This document shows, piece by piece, positions 1 to 6,777 of a stretch of DNA of 9,570 bases (positions are counted from its first letter, which is position 1; each line of letters begins with the position of its first letter). Below the pieces are notes generated by a model that was not told the origin of the DNA, searched no databases, and worked only from the letters and a program-made list of their open reading frames with translations. The stretch is from NCBI GenBank assembly GCA_031969915.1, contig DALYJJ010000197.1:1-9570 (forward strand). The letters are read 5' to 3'. The DNA is from DALYJJ01 sp031969915. GTDB lineage: Bacteria > Acidobacteriota > Terriglobia > Bryobacterales > Bryobacteraceae. A program made the translations under genes and the position numbers.

Positions 1-684
1 ATGGCGAGCCACTGCTAAATCTGGTAGACAAGAAGAGTGGCTACTAGTTCTCGCAGAGCACTTCTGGCCTCGGGCGCGGCGGGTATCGGCGGCGAGCGCG
101 GCCCACTCGGCGGAGTCGGGCTTCAACTCGGCGAAGGCCTGGCCGGCGAGGGCCTCGTAACTGCGCCCCAGCCCGCCCCAGGCGCGCGCATCCTTCGGCG
201 TGGCCGCGGCTAAGCGGCGATAGTGCGGAGCGGCCTCGCGGGGGCGGCCTGCCTCGAGCAATGCCTGCGCGAGCAGTCCCCGCGCATTGAGATTCGCAGG
301 GTCCGCGGCGACGGCTTTTTGCAGCGGCGCAACGGCGCGCGCCGGCTGCCCGAGTTGCACGTGCGCCAGACCCAACGAGAAGAGGGCAGGCGGATTGGCG
401 GGCTCGGCTCTCAGGACCGCCTCAAAGTGGGGGACAGCCTCCGCGGTGCGTCCGCCCATCTGCAGCGCCATGCCGAGGTTCAACCGGATACCAGGATTCG
501 ACGGCAACGCCCTGAGGATCTCCTGGTACATCCCCGCGGCTTCCGCGAACCTCCCCTGCTGCATGAGGGCATTCGCCTCCCGCGACTTCTCCGCCAGGCG
601 GCCTTCATTCTGCGCCAGGGCCGTGAGGCTCAGGAGGAGTGCGAAAGCCAAGCGGAATGCGGACTGCTCCCAGCGTGCGGCCAT
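1..684 (-). CDS. Secreted tetratricopeptide-repeat protein, C-terminus cut by the window edge
   Basis: The frame is open from ATG at 684 to the left edge, 228 codons with no stop. Residues 1-24 form a signal peptide: a short charged start, a hydrophobic core (LAFALLLSLTALA) and likely cleavage at ALA|Q. Residues about 34-166 hold four TPR-like units of about 34 residues, with the usual small and aromatic positions and a proline near each helix-turn end (LPSNP, EPANP, DPANL, TPKDA). A partial fifth unit follows at 167-207. TPR arrays bind proteins, so a periplasmic scaffold role is likely; the partner is unknown. It lies downstream of the TonB receptor gene but behind a terminator. There is no good ribosome-binding site before 684, and an in-frame ATG at 741 would add 19 residues. 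From about residue 207 (bases 1-66) the TPR character is lost, so the C-terminal part may be frameshifted or of poor sequence quality. Confidence 0.8.
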   Translation of the reverse strand, partial: MAARWEQSAFRLAFALLLSLTALAQNEGRLAEKSREANALMQQGRFAEAAGMYQEILRALPSNPGIRLNLGMALQMGGRTAEAVPHFEAVLRAEPANPPALFSLGLAHVQLGQPARAVAPLQKAVAADPANLNARGLLAQALLEAGRPREAAPHYRRLAAATPKDARAWGGLGRSYEALAGQAFAELKPDSAEWAALAADTRRARGQKCSARTSSHSSCLPDLAVARH

Positions 685-853
685 GAGATCAGGATAGCGG
701 GAGGAACCACTCGGCCGCCTCCGCCGCCCCTGACACGCCATAGGCGCGTTCGTAGTTGGTCCGCCGGGGAACGTGGAACGCGAGCTACCGAATAAACAAA
801 AAGGGCGACCCGGAAACCGGGTCGCCCTTTGCGTTTGACTGCGACTGAGCGGC
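685..853. other. Intergenic region between the TonB receptor and TPR genes
   Basis: Apart from the terminator, this stretch would have to carry any separate promoter for the TPR gene. On the minus strand the only -10-like element I see is TATCCT (691-696), which ends 6 nt before the ATG at 684. With no Shine-Dalgarno there either, that arrangement would fit a leaderless mRNA, but no matching -35 is present. This is weak evidence. Confidence 0.3.
800..830 (-). terminator. Rho-independent terminator of the TonB receptor gene
   Basis: A perfect 14-bp inverted repeat (arms 800-813 and 817-830) has a 3-nt loop and a GC-rich core (GGGCGACCCGG). On the minus strand it is followed by a T-rich tail (TTTTTGTTTATT), so it terminates minus-strand transcription. 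It starts 23 nt beyond the receptor stop codon. The plus-strand side has only a short T run, so strong termination in that direction is less likely. Confidence 0.92.
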
Positions 854-3800
854 TTAGAAGCCGAACCGCAGGCCGAAGCGGATCTGGCGCTCGTTGCCGG
901 CGCTCAGAATGCGGCCGAAGTTCGGATTCGTCACGTCCGCCGACGCGTAGCCGGTGGACTGCCGGTTGTTGATGAAGTTGAACGCTTCGCCGCGGAACTG
1001 CATCGTCACGCGCTCCGTGAAGTTGAAGGTGCGCTGGATGGAGAGGTCCGAGTTGAAGACGCCCGGGTTGCGGAAGGCGTTGCGGCCCGTGGTGCCGAAG
1101 CGGCCACGCTCGCCGGTGGCAAGCGTCGGGGCGCGGAACGCGCTCGTGTCGAAGTAGGTGGTGCCGGGCCCGATGCCGCCCAGGATGCGAACGTCGGCGT
1201 TGACCTGGTCCGCGGTCTGGATGTTGCCCGGGAGATTGAGCGTGCCACCCGGAGAGGAGATGGTGACGGGAGTACCGGTGTAAGCCGCTACGACGCCGGC
1301 CACGCCCCAGCCGCCCAGGATGTAGCTGGCCGGACCGCTGGAAGCCATCTTCTTACCCTTGCCGAAGGGCAGTTCATACAGGTATCCGAGCTGCAGGATG
1401 TGGCCTCGGTCATAGCCGGCCGCGGCGCGGTTGCGCTCGAACACCGGGCCCCAGTTGTAGCTGACGCCCTGCCAGCCTTCGTCGTCGCCGTAGTTGATGG
1501 CCCTGGACCAGGTATAGGCGCCCTGGAGCATCAGGCCGCTGCGGTACTGCTTGCGAACGGCGGTCTGCAGCGAGTGGTAGTTCGCGCTGAGGTAGCCGTC
1601 CCACATCAGCGTGCCGATGTTGCGGCCGAAGCGGGAGGAATACGGACGGCCCGGGTTGCCGGCGCCCAGCACCTGACCGGAGTTAATGTCGCGGTCGGCG
1701 AGCTGATTGCGCGTGCCGGAGCCGACGTAGCCGACGCTCATGATGATGTCGCTCGGCAGCTTCCGTTCGATGGAGAAGTTCCAGCTCTGGATGTACCCGC
1801 GAGTGATGCGGCCTGCGTAAGGACTGCGCATGTCAGCCGCGGCGGGCAGCGTCACGACACCCGAACTGATGTCGGGACCCACCACCGGGGGCAGGCCCTC
1901 GGCGAGGGTGCGCGTGGGCAGCGCGGCCACCGCGGACGGGAACGCGAAGTTCACGGTCAGCGGGTAGAAGCCGCGGAGCGGACGCGACCAGGGCAACGGG
2001 CTGAAGTTGATGCCGTAGCCGGTGCGGATGACCGTGGAGTCGTTGAGGCGGTATGCGATACCGAGGCGCGGCGCGAAGAGCGCCTTGCTCACGGTGAAAC
2101 CGTTGTCGCGAGGAATGCTGCCGCGGCCGCCGAGGAAGACCTGGTTGGTCTCGGGGTCGAGGCGCTCAATCCCCTTGCCGTTCGAGCGGCCCATCAACGG
2201 GTAGAACTCGTAACGCAGACCGACGTTCACCGTCAGCTTGCGGTTCACCTGCCAGCGATCCTGCGCGTACCAGCCGAATTGATACTCGCGGCCGGTGGCG
2301 AGGATGTACTGCAGGCTCTTCTGCATGTTGGTCGGCAGACCCAGCAGGAAGGCCGCATAGGCGTTGAAGTTGTTGAAGTTCGCACCCGCCGGCGCGGTGA
2401 CGCCGCCGGTGAAATCGATGGCGCCGCGCGGACCGGCGCCCAATTCGGGCTGCCAGTGGTTCAGCCGGTGCAGCACGCCGTCAAAGCCGAAGCGGAAGGT
2501 GTGGCTGCCCTTGATCCAGCTCAGGTTGTGCGAGGTGGTGAAGCTCTCCTCAATCCGCTCCAGCGGCATCCAGTTGGGAACGCCAGTGCCGTTGTAACCG
2601 GTGATGGAGATGTTCGGGAAGCCCTGCTGCCGCGGGTCGGGGCCACCGATCCCGGGAATACCGAGCGTCTGGCTGAAGTCCTTGCCGAAGTCCTGGCCCT
2701 GCACTACCTGATCCTGCCGCTGGTAGCCAATCACCCCGTCCAAGAGAACGGTCGGGGAGATGGTCCACGTGTGGCCGATGGAGGTGTTCTGGACCTGCGT
2801 GTCGCCCAGGCCGGGGTCGGAGCCGGGGGCCGGCCCAACGGCGTCGCCGAAGACGCCCACGCCGCCGACCAGAGCCGTCATGATGCCGTAACGGCCCCAG
2901 ATGGAGTGGTTGGCGCTGCGGTTGAAGTTGACCTTGATGTCGTTGTAGCGGCGGTTGAACTGCGGAGTGGCGCCGATGGCGAAGTTGTTCTGCTGCTCGC
3001 CGGCGATGTTGGCTCCCGGATAAAACGCCTGAATCCGTTGCGCGATCGGGCTGATCCGGTCACTCGGGATGCGGTTATTCGCAAACGGCAGGCGGCCGGC
3101 GCCGGTGGCGACATCGCCCGTGCGCGGGTCGTAGATGATCGTCGTGATCCCGCTGAAGTCGCCCGTGCGGAGCGGTGCGCTCGGCACCGAGTAGCGGGCG
3201 TTTGCGCCCCTGCGCTCCTTGGTGTCGTCGTAGCTGTAGAAGAAGAACAGCTTGTTCTTCGCGATCGGCCCGCCGATGGTACCGCCGTAGTTGTTGAAGA
3301 TGCTCACCGGCTTCTGCTGTGTCGGGATCAGGAAGAAGTTCCGCGCGCGCAGCCGCTGGTTGTCATGGAACCAGAACGCGCTCCCGTGGAACTCGTTCGT
3401 CCCGGACTTGGTCACCAGCGTGATCGCCGCGCCGCCCGCAAAGCCGAGCTCGGCGTCGCCGGCGGACGTGGTGACGTTCACCGTGTCCACCATCTCGGCA
3501 GGCATCACGTAACCGGCATGGTGCGGCAGCCAGAGGTTCACGCTGGAGGCGCCGTCGATGCGGGTGATGTTGTTGTTGGCGTTCGCGCCGTTGATATTCG
3601 TGCGGAGCGAGCGCCCAGGCGTGTCCGTGACCGAGTTCTGGAACGAGGCCGGCGTGGCGCCGGGAACCAGGTTGATCAGGCTCTGATAGTTCCGGTAACC
3701 CGGCAACGGCAGTGAGCGCACCTGAACCGAGTTCAGTTCGGTGTGCGTGTCGGCCTTGTCCGTTTGCAACACGGTCGCGTCGGCGCTGATCGTCACCTGT

Positions 3801-4162
3801 TCGGTGAGCTGGCCGACTTCCAGACGGAAGTTCGAACGGGCGACCGTGTTGGCCGTGATGTTCAGACCCGTGCGCGTCTGGCCCTTAAAGCCCTGGGCCG
3901 AAATCTTTAGATCGTAGGTGCCCGGAATCACGTTCAGGATCGAAAACTGACCCTGATCGTCAGTGGTCGCCTCTAGGGTCTGACCAGTGCCTTTGTTCTC
4001 GAGCGTAACCTTGGCGTTCGGGACAACGGATCCGCTTTGGTCTTCCACGATGCCGACCACGGATCCATAGAGAACCTGCGCTTGTGCCGAGTGGAAAGTA
4101 CCCAGCAGAAGAGCGAGCAGAGCGGCGAATAGCCGCATGCCCGAAGATCGAACTAACTGCAT
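854..4162 (-). CDS. Oar-like TonB-dependent outer-membrane receptor with carboxypeptidase-regulatory domain
   Basis: This 1102-residue protein is a large outer-membrane transporter or receptor of the Oar/CarboxypepD_reg-TonB type. Residues 1-28 are a signal peptide (core LFAALLALLLG, cleavage at AQA|Q). Residues about 30-115 form the carboxypeptidase-regulatory beta-sandwich (GSVVGIVEDQSGSVVPNA, then TTDDQGQF, IPGTYDL and ISAQGF). The plug follows at about 115-260, including the INGANANNNITRIDG region and LVTKSGTNEFHGSAF. The rest is a beta-barrel that ends in a terminal phenylalanine (IRFGLRFGF), as outer-membrane proteins do. In this family the substrate is usually unknown; peptides, glycans or plant polymers are possible. 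The size and type differ from BtuB, so the nearby B12 genes do not make it a cobalamin receptor. The start at 4162 follows a GGGGGAT stretch and gives a clean signal peptide. The gene is probably monocistronic, with its own promoter and terminator. Confidence 0.93.
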   Translation of the reverse strand: MQLVRSSGMRLFAALLALLLGTFHSAQAQVLYGSVVGIVEDQSGSVVPNAKVTLENKGTGQTLEATTDDQGQFSILNVIPGTYDLKISAQGFKGQTRTGLNITANTVARSNFRLEVGQLTEQVTISADATVLQTDKADTHTELNSVQVRSLPLPGYRNYQSLINLVPGATPASFQNSVTDTPGRSLRTNINGANANNNITRIDGASSVNLWLPHHAGYVMPAEMVDTVNVTTSAGDAELGFAGGAAITLVTKSGTNEFHGSAFWFHDNQRLRARNFFLIPTQQKPVSIFNNYGGTIGGPIAKNKLFFFYSYDDTKERRGANARYSVPSAPLRTGDFSGITTIIYDPRTGDVATGAGRLPFANNRIPSDRISPIAQRIQAFYPGANIAGEQQNNFAIGATPQFNRRYNDIKVNFNRSANHSIWGRYGIMTALVGGVGVFGDAVGPAPGSDPGLGDTQVQNTSIGHTWTISPTVLLDGVIGYQRQDQVVQGQDFGKDFSQTLGIPGIGGPDPRQQGFPNISITGYNGTGVPNWMPLERIEESFTTSHNLSWIKGSHTFRFGFDGVLHRLNHWQPELGAGPRGAIDFTGGVTAPAGANFNNFNAYAAFLLGLPTNMQKSLQYILATGREYQFGWYAQDRWQVNRKLTVNVGLRYEFYPLMGRSNGKGIERLDPETNQVFLGGRGSIPRDNGFTVSKALFAPRLGIAYRLNDSTVIRTGYGINFSPLPWSRPLRGFYPLTVNFAFPSAVAALPTRTLAEGLPPVVGPDISSGVVTLPAAADMRSPYAGRITRGYIQSWNFSIERKLPSDIIMSVGYVGSGTRNQLADRDINSGQVLGAGNPGRPYSSRFGRNIGTLMWDGYLSANYHSLQTAVRKQYRSGLMLQGAYTWSRAINYGDDEGWQGVSYNWGPVFERNRAAAGYDRGHILQLGYLYELPFGKGKKMASSGPASYILGGWGVAGVVAAYTGTPVTISSPGGTLNLPGNIQTADQVNADVRILGGIGPGTTYFDTSAFRAPTLATGERGRFGTTGRNAFRNPGVFNSDLSIQRTFNFTERVTMQFRGEAFNFINNRQSTGYASADVTNPNFGRILSAGNERQIRFGLRFGF

Positions 4163-4187
4163 TTCATCCCCCAGAAAAAGGTAAGGA

Positions 4188-4207
4188 GCGACAGGTCAGC
4201 CTGTCGC
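4188..4207 (-). promoter_or_regulatory. Perfect dyad in the leader of the TonB receptor gene
   Basis: GCGACAGG (4188-4195) and CCTGTCGC (4200-4207) form a perfect 8-bp inverted repeat around 4 nt. It lies between the predicted promoter and the start codon, 25 nt upstream of the ATG. It could be an operator just downstream of the transcription start, or an mRNA hairpin near the translation start. The sequence shows the symmetry; the function is inferred. Confidence 0.5.
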
Positions 4208-4220
4208 CTACTGGGTCGAA

Positions 4221-4248
4221 GTTATCGCGACTTGCACGCCCGAGTCAA
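4221..4248 (-). promoter_or_regulatory. Candidate sigma70-type promoter of the TonB receptor gene
   Basis: On the minus strand, TTGACT (4243-4248, five of six to the -35 consensus) is followed by a 16-bp spacer and GATAAC (4221-4226, four of six to the -10 consensus). Transcription would begin near 4214 and give a leader of about 50 nt that contains the 4188-4207 dyad. This is the best promoter match I found in the gap. Confidence 0.5.
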
Positions 4249-4420
4249 GGGAGCACCTGCTAAATGCGAAGAATATGAAAATCAATAGTTTACTGGTGCT
4301 TTACTCCCAGAGACAGAATCCCTTTTACAGCAGACACCACCCACTTGTGCTGTCTATCGGCGCGGTGCGCTATCCGTAGTTCCTTCAGTGGTTTCCTGTA
4401 CTCACTCGGGAAACAAGTCT

Positions 4421-4426
4421 TAAAAT
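4421..4426 (+). promoter_or_regulatory. Weak -10 candidate for the CHRD gene
   Basis: TAAAAT matches the -10 consensus at five of six positions and would start transcription near 4433, about 67 nt before the gene. At 16 to 18 bp spacing no hexamer matches the -35 consensus at more than three positions, so this is only a candidate. Confidence 0.28.
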
Positions 4427-4499
4427 CCAACCCTGCGGATTGTGTCCAGGATCCAGGCCCTTTAGCATGAGAGTCACCCGCGTTCGGAAGGAGCATTGT

Positions 4500-5090
4500 A
4501 TGAATCCAATCAGACTCGTCAAGTTTTGGACTCCGCTGTTCGTGGCAAGTGTCGCCGGGGTGTTGCTCTTCGGCCAGTCGGGCAATCCGGTGAACTTCCA
4601 GGCGGATCTCAACGGCTACCGTGAAGCGCCGCCGGTTTCGACGGCGGCGACAGGCGAGTTCCGCGCAACCCTGAATAGCAGCGGCACGGAAATCGCCTAT
4701 GAACTGGTCTACTCGCGGCTGAGCACACCGGTGCTGTTCGCCCACATCCATTTCGGGCAGCCGGGGGTAAATGGGGGCGTGATGACCTTCCTGTGCGGCG
4801 GCGGCAACTCGCCCGCCTGCCCGCCGGGCAACGGTACGGCGGAGGCGAAGGTGACGGGCGTGCTGCGGGCGGCGAGTGTCGTGGGTCCCGCGGGGCAAGG
4901 CATTCCGGCGGGAGACTTCGCGAAAGCCATCGCGGCGATCCGCACCGGTGCCGCCTACGTCAATGTCCACAGCTCGAACTTCCCGGGCGGTGAGATCCGC
5001 GGCCAGGTGCGGCGGGGCGGCGGCAAGGACGACGACGACGATGACGATGACGATGACCGCGGAAGAGGCCGCGGCAAGGGCAAGCAGTAG
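4500..5090 (+). CDS. Exported CHRD-domain protein with a poly-aspartate tail
   Basis: The protein has 196 residues. The start at 4500 is set by a strong ribosome-binding site, GGAAGGAG (4486-4493), 6 nt upstream; an in-frame ATG at 4440 lacks one. Residues 1-26 are a signal or anchor segment with a hydrophobic stretch (LFVASVAGVLLFG). Residues about 32-170 form a CHRD domain: FQADLNGYREAPPV, then AHIHFGQPGVNGGV with its two histidines, and finally YVNVHSSNFPGGEIRGQV. This domain was named from chordin and is found in many bacterial secreted proteins; its biochemical role is not established. Two cysteines (99 and 107) in a glycine-rich insert might form a disulfide. The tail is unusual: ten aspartates (177-186), then RGRGRGKGKQ. 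An acidic run of this kind could bind calcium or mineral surfaces, which is inference. Confidence 0.9.
   Translation: MNPIRLVKFWTPLFVASVAGVLLFGQSGNPVNFQADLNGYREAPPVSTAATGEFRATLNSSGTEIAYELVYSRLSTPVLFAHIHFGQPGVNGGVMTFLCGGGNSPACPPGNGTAEAKVTGVLRAASVVGPAGQGIPAGDFAKAIAAIRTGAAYVNVHSSNFPGGEIRGQVRRGGGKDDDDDDDDDDRGRGRGKGKQ
5028..5057 (+). repeat. GAC/GAT codon run encoding ten aspartates
   Basis: Ten Asp codons in a row (four GAC, then alternating GAT and GAC) form a simple trinucleotide tract within the CHRD gene. Such tracts can expand or contract by slippage in steps of three, which would change the length of the acidic tail without breaking the frame. Confidence 0.85.
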
Positions 5091-5110
5091 ACGCCGCCGG
5101 TGACCCGTGC

Positions 5111-5149
5111 CCGGGCGGGGCTCAGTGCGCCCCGGAGACCCCCGCCCGG
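5111..5149. repeat. GC-rich inverted repeat at the convergent CHRD and cobT ends
   Basis: CCGGGCGGGG (5111-5120) and CCCCGCCCGG (5140-5149) are perfect 10-bp arms around 19 nt. They lie 20 nt past the CHRD stop and overlap the last codons of cobT. A hairpin here could slow or end transcription from both sides, but neither strand has a T tract, so it is not a classical intrinsic terminator. Confidence 0.35.
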
Positions 5150-6171
5150 CTGAAGGTGGCCATCTCCGAATACAGACGCACGGCGGTCTCCAGAAGATTG
5201 ATGGCGATAGCCGCGCCGGTGCCTTCGCCCAGCCGCAGATCGAGATCGAGCAGCGGCGACACGGCGAGGAACTCGAGCATCAACGCATGGCCCCGCTCCG
5301 CCGAGCGGTGGGAGAAGATGGCGGCGTCCAGCGAATCGGGCGACAGCGCGCGGGAAACCAACGCGGCGGAGGAGGCGATAAACCCGTCGACCACCACAGG
5401 CAGGCGCACGGCCGCCGCGCCGATCAAAAAGCCCGACATGGTGGCGATCTCGAAGCCGCCGAAGGCGCCCAGCATCGAGATCGGATCGGTGGCCGTCTTG
5501 TGGCGCAGCAGGGCCTGCTGCACGATGGTTCGCTTGCGCAGAACGTGCGCCGGATCGGTCGAGGTGCCGGCGCCCACCGTCTCCTCCGGATTGCGTCCGC
5601 TGAAGGCGCTGAGCAGAGCGGCCGCCGCCGTGGTGTTGCCGATGCCCATCTCGCCGATGCCCACCACGTCGTAGCGGTCCTTCACCGCCAGGGCGAGTTC
5701 GATCCCGGCATCGACGGCGTGCAACGTCTGCTCGCGGGTCATGGCGGCCTCCACCACCATGTTGCGAGTGCCCGCGCCGGTCTTGAGTTCCACCACGCCG
5801 GGGCCCGGATCGCCGGAAATGCCTGCATCGACGATCATCGTCTGAATGCCGTACTGGCGGCAGAGAACGTTAATCGCCGCGCCGCCCGCAACGAAGTTGC
5901 GCACCATCTGACGTGTGACTTCGGACGGATAGGGGCTGACGCCTTCCGCCGTCACGCCATGGTCCCCGCAGAAGACGATGAGGCCCTTGCGAGCAACGCT
6001 GGGCGTGGGCGTCCCTTGAATCAAGCCGAGGTGGACCACCAGCCGCTCGAGCTTGCCCAGGCTGCCCGGCGGCTTGGTCAGCGCGTCCCAATGGGCCTCC
6101 ATTTGTTCGGCGAGCCGGAGGTCGTCGAGGGGGCGGATGCGTTTGAGGGTGGCTTCGAGGAGGTCGGTCAT
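5122..6171 (-). CDS. cobT: Nicotinate-nucleotide--dimethylbenzimidazole phosphoribosyltransferase
   Basis: CobT transfers phosphoribose from nicotinate mononucleotide to a lower-ligand base such as dimethylbenzimidazole, giving the alpha-ribazole phosphate used to close the B12 nucleotide loop. It is cytoplasmic. At 349 residues it has the family's normal length. Family motifs appear in order: TKPPGSLGKLE (32-42), CGDHGVTAEGVSPYP (68-82), GIGEMGIGNTT (171-181), GGFEIATMSG (238-247), DGFIASSAAL (262-271), SHRSAERGH (287-295) and RLGEGTGA (313-320). E316 in the last motif corresponds to the catalytic glutamate of Salmonella CobT. It is the last gene of the operon, 93 bp after cobC. Its start has only a weak ribosome-binding site and overlaps the stop of a 20-codon ORF (ATGA). 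Which base it uses cannot be read from the sequence. Confidence 0.96.
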   Translation of the reverse strand: MTDLLEATLKRIRPLDDLRLAEQMEAHWDALTKPPGSLGKLERLVVHLGLIQGTPTPSVARKGLIVFCGDHGVTAEGVSPYPSEVTRQMVRNFVAGGAAINVLCRQYGIQTMIVDAGISGDPGPGVVELKTGAGTRNMVVEAAMTREQTLHAVDAGIELALAVKDRYDVVGIGEMGIGNTTAAAALLSAFSGRNPEETVGAGTSTDPAHVLRKRTIVQQALLRHKTATDPISMLGAFGGFEIATMSGFLIGAAAVRLPVVVDGFIASSAALVSRALSPDSLDAAIFSHRSAERGHALMLEFLAVSPLLDLDLRLGEGTGAAIAINLLETAVRLYSEMATFSRAGVSGAH

Positions 6172-6230
6172 CGTGGCTGCGCGATCGGGCCAATCGCGGC
6201 GATCGCCTCGCCGGTGACCGCTCCGCCCAT
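6168..6230 (-). CDS. Possible 20-residue leader ORF overlapping the cobT start
   Basis: An ATG at 6230 opens a 20-codon frame rich in Ala, Gly and Ile (it contains GEAIAAIGPIAQPR). Its TGA stop overlaps the cobT ATG as ATGA. That arrangement allows translational coupling, which might make up for the weak cobT ribosome-binding site. No Shine-Dalgarno is evident before the small ORF, and an ORF this short can arise by chance, so it may not be translated. Confidence 0.25.
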   Translation of the reverse strand: MGGAVTGEAIAAIGPIAQPR

Positions 6231-6234
6231 TGTA
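6229..6234 (-). promoter_or_regulatory. Possible internal -10 element before cobT
   Basis: On the minus strand TACAAT matches the -10 consensus at five of six positions in the 93-bp cobC-cobT gap, the only sizeable gap between genes of this operon. No convincing -35 lies upstream. It could provide extra cobT transcription, but the support is weak. Confidence 0.25.
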
Positions 6235-6264
6235 GCGGCTGCGCGCCGCGGCGGACCTGGGGTT

Positions 6265-6777
6265 TCAGAGGGTGATGGCGATGATCTCGCAGTAGGCCTG
6301 CGTGATTCGCAACGGATCGCGGCCGCTCGCCTGCCACAGCAACTCCGCGTTGAGCCCGCCGTGCGCCACCACGGCGGCGGGGAACGGCCCCTGGCGGATG
6401 ACGTCGAGCGCGCGGGCGGCGCGGACGGCCACCTGTTCGCGGGTTTCGCCGCCGGGCGGCGTCACGGCCCACCAGTCGGCCATCTTGCGTGCCACGAGGT
6501 CGGGCCAGCGGCCCTCAATCTCCGCCCAGGCGAGCCCTTCCCAATCGCCGTAGGCCATCTCGGCGAGGTCGTCGACGATGCGGCAGGGGGCGTTGATGAA
6601 GGCAGCCGTTTCCCGCGCCCGCCGCAGGGGGCTTGCGTAGACCAGATCCACTTGCAGATCCGACAACGCCGCGCGGGCGGCTTCGCGGCCGGCTTCGCTG
6701 AGCGGGGGATCGACGCGGCCGAGCATCACGCCTTTCAGCGCCGGCTCGCCGTGCCTTATGACGTACAGGCTGCGCAT
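6265..6777 (-). CDS. cobC: Histidine phosphatase, probable alpha-ribazole phosphatase
   Basis: This 170-residue protein belongs to the histidine phosphatase (phosphoglycerate-mutase-like) superfamily. In this setting it probably removes the 5'-phosphate from alpha-ribazole phosphate or from adenosylcobalamin phosphate, the final step of nucleotide-loop assembly. The catalytic RHG is at 8-10 (YVIRHGEP), with H9 the residue that becomes phosphorylated. SPLRRARETA (49-58) is the conserved second block, EMAYGDWEG (73-81) carries the acidic residue, and the second active-site histidine is in VAHGG (137-141). The protein is slightly shorter than many CobC proteins, which run to about 200 residues. 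The frame is open well upstream, but ATG 6777 places the first strand and RHG normally, and anything longer would overlap cobS almost fully. The start lies inside cobS (22-nt overlap) without a good ribosome-binding site, so coupled translation is likely. The family is certain; the exact substrate rests on context. Confidence 0.9.
   Translation of the reverse strand: MRSLYVIRHGEPALKGVMLGRVDPPLSEAGREAARAALSDLQVDLVYASPLRRARETAAFINAPCRIVDDLAEMAYGDWEGLAWAEIEGRWPDLVARKMADWWAVTPPGGETREQVAVRAARALDVIRQGPFPAAVVAHGGLNAELLWQASGRDPLRITQAYCEIIAITL

Larger units (their letters stand above)
4163..4499. other. Divergent intergenic control region, 337 bp
   Basis: This gap separates the minus-strand TonB receptor gene from the plus-strand CHRD gene. 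It is visibly more AT-rich than its surroundings, most of all at about 4258-4310, as expected for a promoter region in a GC-rich genome. It holds the receptor promoter and dyad on the left and a weak CHRD promoter candidate on the right. I see no RNA gene or credible small coding sequence. Open frames crossing it are unsupported extensions or shadows of the CHRD gene. Confidence 0.6.

Noticed and set aside
223..795. Plus-strand frames of 190 and 136 codons at the left end
   Set aside because: Both are antisense to the TPR gene, which has a signal peptide and repeat units in the minus frame; their own translations show no domain, and one runs into the terminator region.
1400..3715. A 771-codon open frame on the plus strand inside the TonB receptor gene
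   Set aside because: It is wholly antisense to a gene with clear signal peptide, domain and barrel features. Its translation is Ala/Val/Arg/Gly-rich low-complexity sequence with no recognisable motif, and GC-rich codon usage makes long antisense frames common.
4290..4970. A 226-codon minus-strand frame across the divergent gap and the CHRD gene
   Set aside because: It is antisense to the CHRD domain, begins inside that gene, has no ribosome-binding site or recognisable domain, and runs through the promoter region.
5111..5149. A classical intrinsic terminator at the CHRD/cobT junction
   Set aside because: The inverted repeat is real, but the loop is long and neither strand has a T tract, so I list it only as a repeat with possible terminator function.
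6198..6253. Short GC palindromes (GGCGATCGCC at 6198-6207 and CGCCGCGGCG at 6244-6253) before cobT
   Set aside because: Ten-base GC palindromes are expected by chance in sequence this GC-rich, and they do not form a longer symmetrical site.
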